Shown here piece after piece: positions 60,873 to 64,000 of a stretch of 64,000 nucleotides of DNA (within the stretch, counting starts at the first letter, position 1; each line of letters opens with the position of its first letter). The stretch is from Pedobacter sp. ASV28 (GTDB lineage: Bacteria > Bacteroidota > Bacteroidia > Sphingobacteriales > Sphingobacteriaceae), in NCBI RefSeq assembly GCF_016428855.1, contig NZ_JAELTN010000022.1:1-64000 (forward strand), read 5' to 3'. A program made the position numbers and the translations under genes. A model generated the notes under the pieces. That model searched no databases. It had not been told where the DNA came from and saw only the letters and a list, made by a program, of their open reading frames with translations.

Positions 60873-62606
60873 ATGCAGATAAAAAAACAGACCAAGAAAT
60901 ATGATGTGGTGATTGTGGGGTCGGGTGCTGGTGGAGGTATGGCAGCATATACTTTGGCAAATGCAGGATTGAAAGTATGCCTGTTGGAGGCCGGAGCCAT
61001 GTATAATCCACAGAAAAATATAACGCAACTGAAAAATCCATGGGAATCTCCAAGGAGAGGGGCGAGCACAAAATTTAGGCCTTTTGGTGATTTTGATGCC
61101 TGTTATTATGGCTGGGATGTAGAAGGGGAACCTTATACCAAAGCGCCAGGCACCGAGTGGGACTGGTGGCGTGCCCGTATGCTGGGTGGCCGAACCAATC
61201 ATTGGGGTCGTATTTCTTTACGTTTCGGCCCAAAAGATTTTAAAAGGAAAAGTATTGATGGCCTGGGCGAAGATTGGCCGATCAGCTACGATGACATTAA
61301 ACCATTTTACGATAGGGTAGATAAGTTGATTGGTATTTTTGGCACCAATGAAGGCTTGGAAGATCATCCCGATGGTTTCTTTCTTCCCCCCCCAAAACCC
61401 CGTTTGCATGAACTTTTTATTAAGAAAGCCGCTGGTGTTTCGGGCGTTAAAGTTATTCCTTCCAGATTATCTATCCTCACCCAAAAAATAAATGACGATA
61501 GGGGTGTTTGCTTCTACTGTGGTCAGTGTAATAGGAACTGTAGTATGGCCAAAGCCGATTTTTCATCCACAAACGTGCTAATTTACCCCGCATTGGCAAC
61601 AGGAAATATAGATATAGTGGCCAATGCCATGGCAAGAGAGGTATTGACCAATGAGGAAGGCTTGGCTACTGGAGTTTCTTATATCAATAAAGACGATATG
61701 ATGGAGTATCAGGTGATGGGGCGTACGGTAATTTTGGCGGCCAGTGCCTGTGAGACATCCAGGTTGTTGCTGAATTCTAAATCTAAGCGTCACCCCAATG
61801 GCTTGGCCAATAGCAGTGGTGTGGTAGGGCGCTACCTGCATGATTCTACGGGAGCGGCAATGGGTGGTGTACTTCCCCAGCTTTTTGATAGAAAACGATA
61901 CAATGAAGACGGTGTAGGAGGTATGCACATCTATTCACCTTGGTGGTTGGATAATAGAAAACTGGATTTCCCTCGGGGCTACCATATTGAATATTGGGGT
62001 GGCATGAGTCAACCGGCGTATGGCTTTGGAGGAGGGATTGAAGGGCTGAATGGAAAATTTGCGGTTCGCGGTGTACAGAAAGAGGCAGGTGGCTATGGAA
62101 AGTCGCTTAAGGAAGACTATCGCTATTTCTATGGCGCCAGCGTGGGCATGGCAGGTCGGGGAGAAGCCATTCCGTTATATGACAACAGGTGTGAAATTGA
62201 TCCTAATGTGGTAGATAAGTTTGGTATTCCAGTATTAAAATTTAATGTGAAATGGAGCGAACACGAAATTTTACAGGCCAAGCACATGAAAGAAACTTTC
62301 GACGAAATGATGCACAACATGGGCGCAGTGGTAACCTGGGGTGGAGATTATAATAAAGAAAATAATTATGGACTCGAATCGCCAGGGAAAATTATTCACG
62401 AAGCAGGTACTGCCCGTATGGGTAGCAGTCCAAAAACCTCGGCATTAAATAAATATAATCAAGCCCACGACTGCAAAAATCTTTTTGTGGTAGATGGAGC
62501 CGCTTTTACTTCACAAGCAGATAAAAATATTACCTGGACCATTTTAGCACTTTCAATGAGGGCCAGCGAATACATTATTGCTGAAATGAAAAAACAAAAT
62601 TTGTAG
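60873..62606 (+). CDS. GMC-family FAD oxidoreductase with Cys-rich motif
   Basis: 577 residues. FAD-binding VIVGSGAGGGMAAYTLA is at about 13-29, and RMLGGRTNHWGRISLRF and LEAGA are family blocks. A cysteine motif at C213, C216, C219 and C223 (CFYCGQCNRNC) is the type reported to bind an Fe-S cluster in bacterial glucose and glucoside 3-dehydrogenases. The C-terminal part has IIHEAGTARMGSS, the catalytic His region. It should oxidise a sugar or alcohol and pass electrons onward. Cytoplasmic or Tat-co-exported with its partner, which begins 2 bases after its stop. Confidence 0.9.
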   Translation: MQIKKQTKKYDVVIVGSGAGGGMAAYTLANAGLKVCLLEAGAMYNPQKNITQLKNPWESPRRGASTKFRPFGDFDACYYGWDVEGEPYTKAPGTEWDWWRARMLGGRTNHWGRISLRFGPKDFKRKSIDGLGEDWPISYDDIKPFYDRVDKLIGIFGTNEGLEDHPDGFFLPPPKPRLHELFIKKAAGVSGVKVIPSRLSILTQKINDDRGVCFYCGQCNRNCSMAKADFSSTNVLIYPALATGNIDIVANAMAREVLTNEEGLATGVSYINKDDMMEYQVMGRTVILAASACETSRLLLNSKSKRHPNGLANSSGVVGRYLHDSTGAAMGGVLPQLFDRKRYNEDGVGGMHIYSPWWLDNRKLDFPRGYHIEYWGGMSQPAYGFGGGIEGLNGKFAVRGVQKEAGGYGKSLKEDYRYFYGASVGMAGRGEAIPLYDNRCEIDPNVVDKFGIPVLKFNVKWSEHEILQAKHMKETFDEMMHNMGAVVTWGGDYNKENNYGLESPGKIIHEAGTARMGSSPKTSALNKYNQAHDCKNLFVVDGAAFTSQADKNITWTILALSMRASEYIIAEMKKQNL

Positions 62607-62608
62607 AG

Positions 62609-63268
62609 ATGAACAGAAGAGAAACGTTAAAGCTATTAGGCGTAGGTGCGCTTTCTGGAACTGCATTGGTAGCAGGATGTAAGCCCGAAGATAAAAAGGA
62701 AGTAAAAACTGCAGACCCGGAATTTACCTATGATAGGGCGAAGGAAGAATTGGTGAGGGAAAAGGAGTTGCTGGCACAAGAAAAGTTCTTTAGCGAAGCG
62801 GAGATGCTTACCATTACCATTTTGGCAGATATCATTATTCCAAAGGATGAAGTAAGCGGTAGTGCTTCTGAAGCTAAGGTGCCCGATTTTATCGAGTTTA
62901 TTGTGAAGGATATGCCTTCGCATCAAGTACCCATGCGTGGAGGTTTGCGCTGGTTAGATATACAGTGCTTAAATCGCTTTGAAAAACCATTTAGGGAATG
63001 TAATGATAAGCAGCAAATAGAACTGATAGATATGATCGCCTACCCTAATAAGGCAAAGCCGGAAATGAGCCAGGGAGTGGCATTTTTTAATCGTATGCGC
63101 AATTTGGTGGCATCAGGGTTTTATACTTCGGAAATGGGTGTAGCCGATATTGGTTATGCTGGAAATGCCCCTAATCAATGGAATGGAGTGCCAGAAGAAG
63201 TGTTGAAACAATATAAAGTTGCTTATACTGAAAAGGAATTGAAGGAGTGCGTAAAGTTTGATAGTTAA
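62609..63268 (+). CDS. Gluconate 2-dehydrogenase subunit 3-like partner protein
   Basis: 219 residues. The N-terminus NRRETLKLLGVGALSGTALVAGC has a twin-Arg pair and a lipobox Cys, so a Tat-exported lipoprotein. LTITILADIIIPKDEVSGSASEAKVPDFIEFIV is the gluconate 2-dehydrogenase subunit 3 signature, and it usually chaperones and co-exports the folded FAD subunit. It is the direct partner of the GMC gene upstream. Confidence 0.9.
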   Translation: MNRRETLKLLGVGALSGTALVAGCKPEDKKEVKTADPEFTYDRAKEELVREKELLAQEKFFSEAEMLTITILADIIIPKDEVSGSASEAKVPDFIEFIVKDMPSHQVPMRGGLRWLDIQCLNRFEKPFRECNDKQQIELIDMIAYPNKAKPEMSQGVAFFNRMRNLVASGFYTSEMGVADIGYAGNAPNQWNGVPEEVLKQYKVAYTEKELKECVKFDS

Positions 63269-63284
63269 ATAAATAACTTATACA

Positions 63285-63325
63285 AATCAGCATTGTACTT
63301 TTGCTGAGAAGGCACAATGCTGATT
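63285..63325. terminator. Hairpin between convergent genes
   Basis: 12-bp perfect arms AATCAGCATTGT and ACAATGCTGATT with a 17-base loop. Flanks are not T-rich enough for a strong intrinsic terminator on either strand. Confidence 0.6.
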
Positions 63326-63359
63326 GAAGTATATTGTTTCAAGTAAAAAATGACTTGAT

Positions 63360-64000
63360 CTAATATTCCATAAGGTAAGCTAAGCCTGCATCAATTTTCG
63401 GATTTTGGCCATTTTCATCAAGTTCGGCTCTATAAGCCCCAATTCCTAACCATTTTTCACTTAATTTTACAGAACTGCCAAAGTTTACACTGTGGGTTGC
63501 GGGTAAAATAGTTTGGATCAATTCCCATTTTCCCATTTTATTTTTATGGTATAAGAACACCGAACCGCTATCATTTTTGTCTTTTTCACTTTTTGACGTT
63601 GCCTTTAAGGGGCTTGCAACCGCCAATTTATCACCATTTATACTTACAGAAAATCCAAATAATTCTCCTTCTGTCCTAGAGGGAGATACAATTTTCTGTT
63701 CTAATTCCCACTTTTTGGAAATCTTACTTTTGCGGTAAACATAGGCAGCTCCCGCATTTTTTATACGGTTGAGGTTTTTATCGTCAAATGAATCTTGGCA
63801 AGCGCCTACCACTATATAGTCCTTAGATAAGGAAATTGCATTCCCAAAATTTTCATATCCAACTGGCATTGGTATCCTGAGCTCCTGTTTAAAAATCCAC
63901 TTGCCGCCCACGGTAGATTCGTAAATATAAACAGCGCCAGTGCTATTGTAAGTCTTAGCTCCGTTTAAATCAGAACGATGGGCAGCAACAATTAGCGTTT
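63360..64000 (-). CDS. FG-GAP repeat protein, 5' end beyond window
   Basis: At least 213 residues, open to the window edge; a GTG at 63911 is internal. Repeats of the type SKDYIVVGACQDSFDD...AGAAYVYRKS, SVSINGDKLAVASP...GSVFLYHKN and SEKWLGIGAYRAE...DAGLAYLME are integrin-like FG-GAP beta-propeller blades. It is probably surface-exposed or secreted, as such proteins usually are; the signal peptide would lie upstream, outside the window. Confidence 0.88.
   Translation of the reverse strand, partial: TLIVAAHRSDLNGAKTYNSTGAVYIYESTVGGKWIFKQELRIPMPVGYENFGNAISLSKDYIVVGACQDSFDDKNLNRIKNAGAAYVYRKSKISKKWELEQKIVSPSRTEGELFGFSVSINGDKLAVASPLKATSKSEKDKNDSGSVFLYHKNKMGKWELIQTILPATHSVNFGSSVKLSEKWLGIGAYRAELDENGQNPKIDAGLAYLMEY

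Noticed and set aside
1-64000. CRISPR array, intact insertion sequence, prophage or toxin-antitoxin pair
   Set aside because: No regularly spaced repeats, transposase, phage structural gene or paired toxin/antitoxin was recognised by eye on either strand.

Overview
This AT-rich 64 kb window looks like chromosomal DNA of a Bacteroidetes bacterium, most likely Sphingobacteriaceae and Pedobacter-like. The support is a type IX secretion (T9SS, type B) C-terminal sorting domain, many Bacteroidetes-restricted families (DUF4476, DUF6702, DUF4834, DUF2480, DUF6427, DUF3109, DUF1851-type, YfhO), Bacteroidetes promoters (TTTG-N19-TAnnTTTG, seen twice in full form), no Shine-Dalgarno pattern, and the rplM-rpsI-rpsB-tsf block near pyrH-frr. 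The first 40 bases are not genomic: bases 8-40 are an Illumina Nextera transposase adapter, so the window starts at a contig end and the first gene is cut by it.

Layout. 0.04-11.6 kb is a cell-surface glycan region: glycosyltransferases, two methyltransferases (one FkbM), a Wzx-type flippase, and a co-directional trio of giant T9SS-exported protein, glycosyltransferase and GH29 alpha-L-fucosidase. 11.7-24.7 kb is housekeeping and conserved genes: DinB-like, DUF4476, YjjG, upp, a polysaccharide deacetylase, HupE/UreJ, an M1 peptidase, uvrB, a DUF3472 protein, ywbE and DUF4834. 24.7-26.6 kb is a two-gene operon (DCC-type thiol-disulfide oxidoreductase plus TIGR01777 epimerase) with an intact promoter but a lesion in each gene. 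26.7-29.3 kb has yfhO and tRNA-Pro(GGG). 29.3-32.1 kb is an accessory stretch with several broken gene fragments and a 58-residue histone H1-like gene.

32.1-42.5 kb holds a methyltransferase, an LpxH-like phosphoesterase with a glycosyltransferase, coaX with a coupled 20-codon leader ORF, an outer-membrane protein, lptC, a PpiD-type foldase, DUF2480 and DUF3108. 42.6-48.8 kb is a nucleotide-sugar region: a WbpE/WbpD/WbpB-like trio for 3-acetamido sugars, then rfbB-rfbD-rfbA for dTDP sugars (rfbC is absent here). 48.9-56.0 kb has an MsbA-type ABC transporter, frr, pyrH, nagA, a GT4 enzyme and a Tat-exported metallophosphatase. 56.1-58.9 kb is the ribosomal-protein operon. 59.1-64 kb has two lipoproteins, a GMC oxidoreductase with a putative Fe-S cysteine motif plus its gluconate-dehydrogenase-subunit-3-like partner, and an FG-GAP repeat protein cut by the window end.

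The overall theme is envelope biogenesis: surface glycans, nucleotide sugars, LPS export, outer-membrane folding and T9SS export. I see no CRISPR array, prophage or intact insertion sequence. The less ordinary signals are a run of small lesions in otherwise recognisable genes (in-frame TGA twice, an ATA start, a poly-A frameshift, an internally deleted VOC gene), a terminator-like hairpin inside a leader, and several intergenic hairpin repeats. Family assignments come from recognising motifs by eye; no database search was run.
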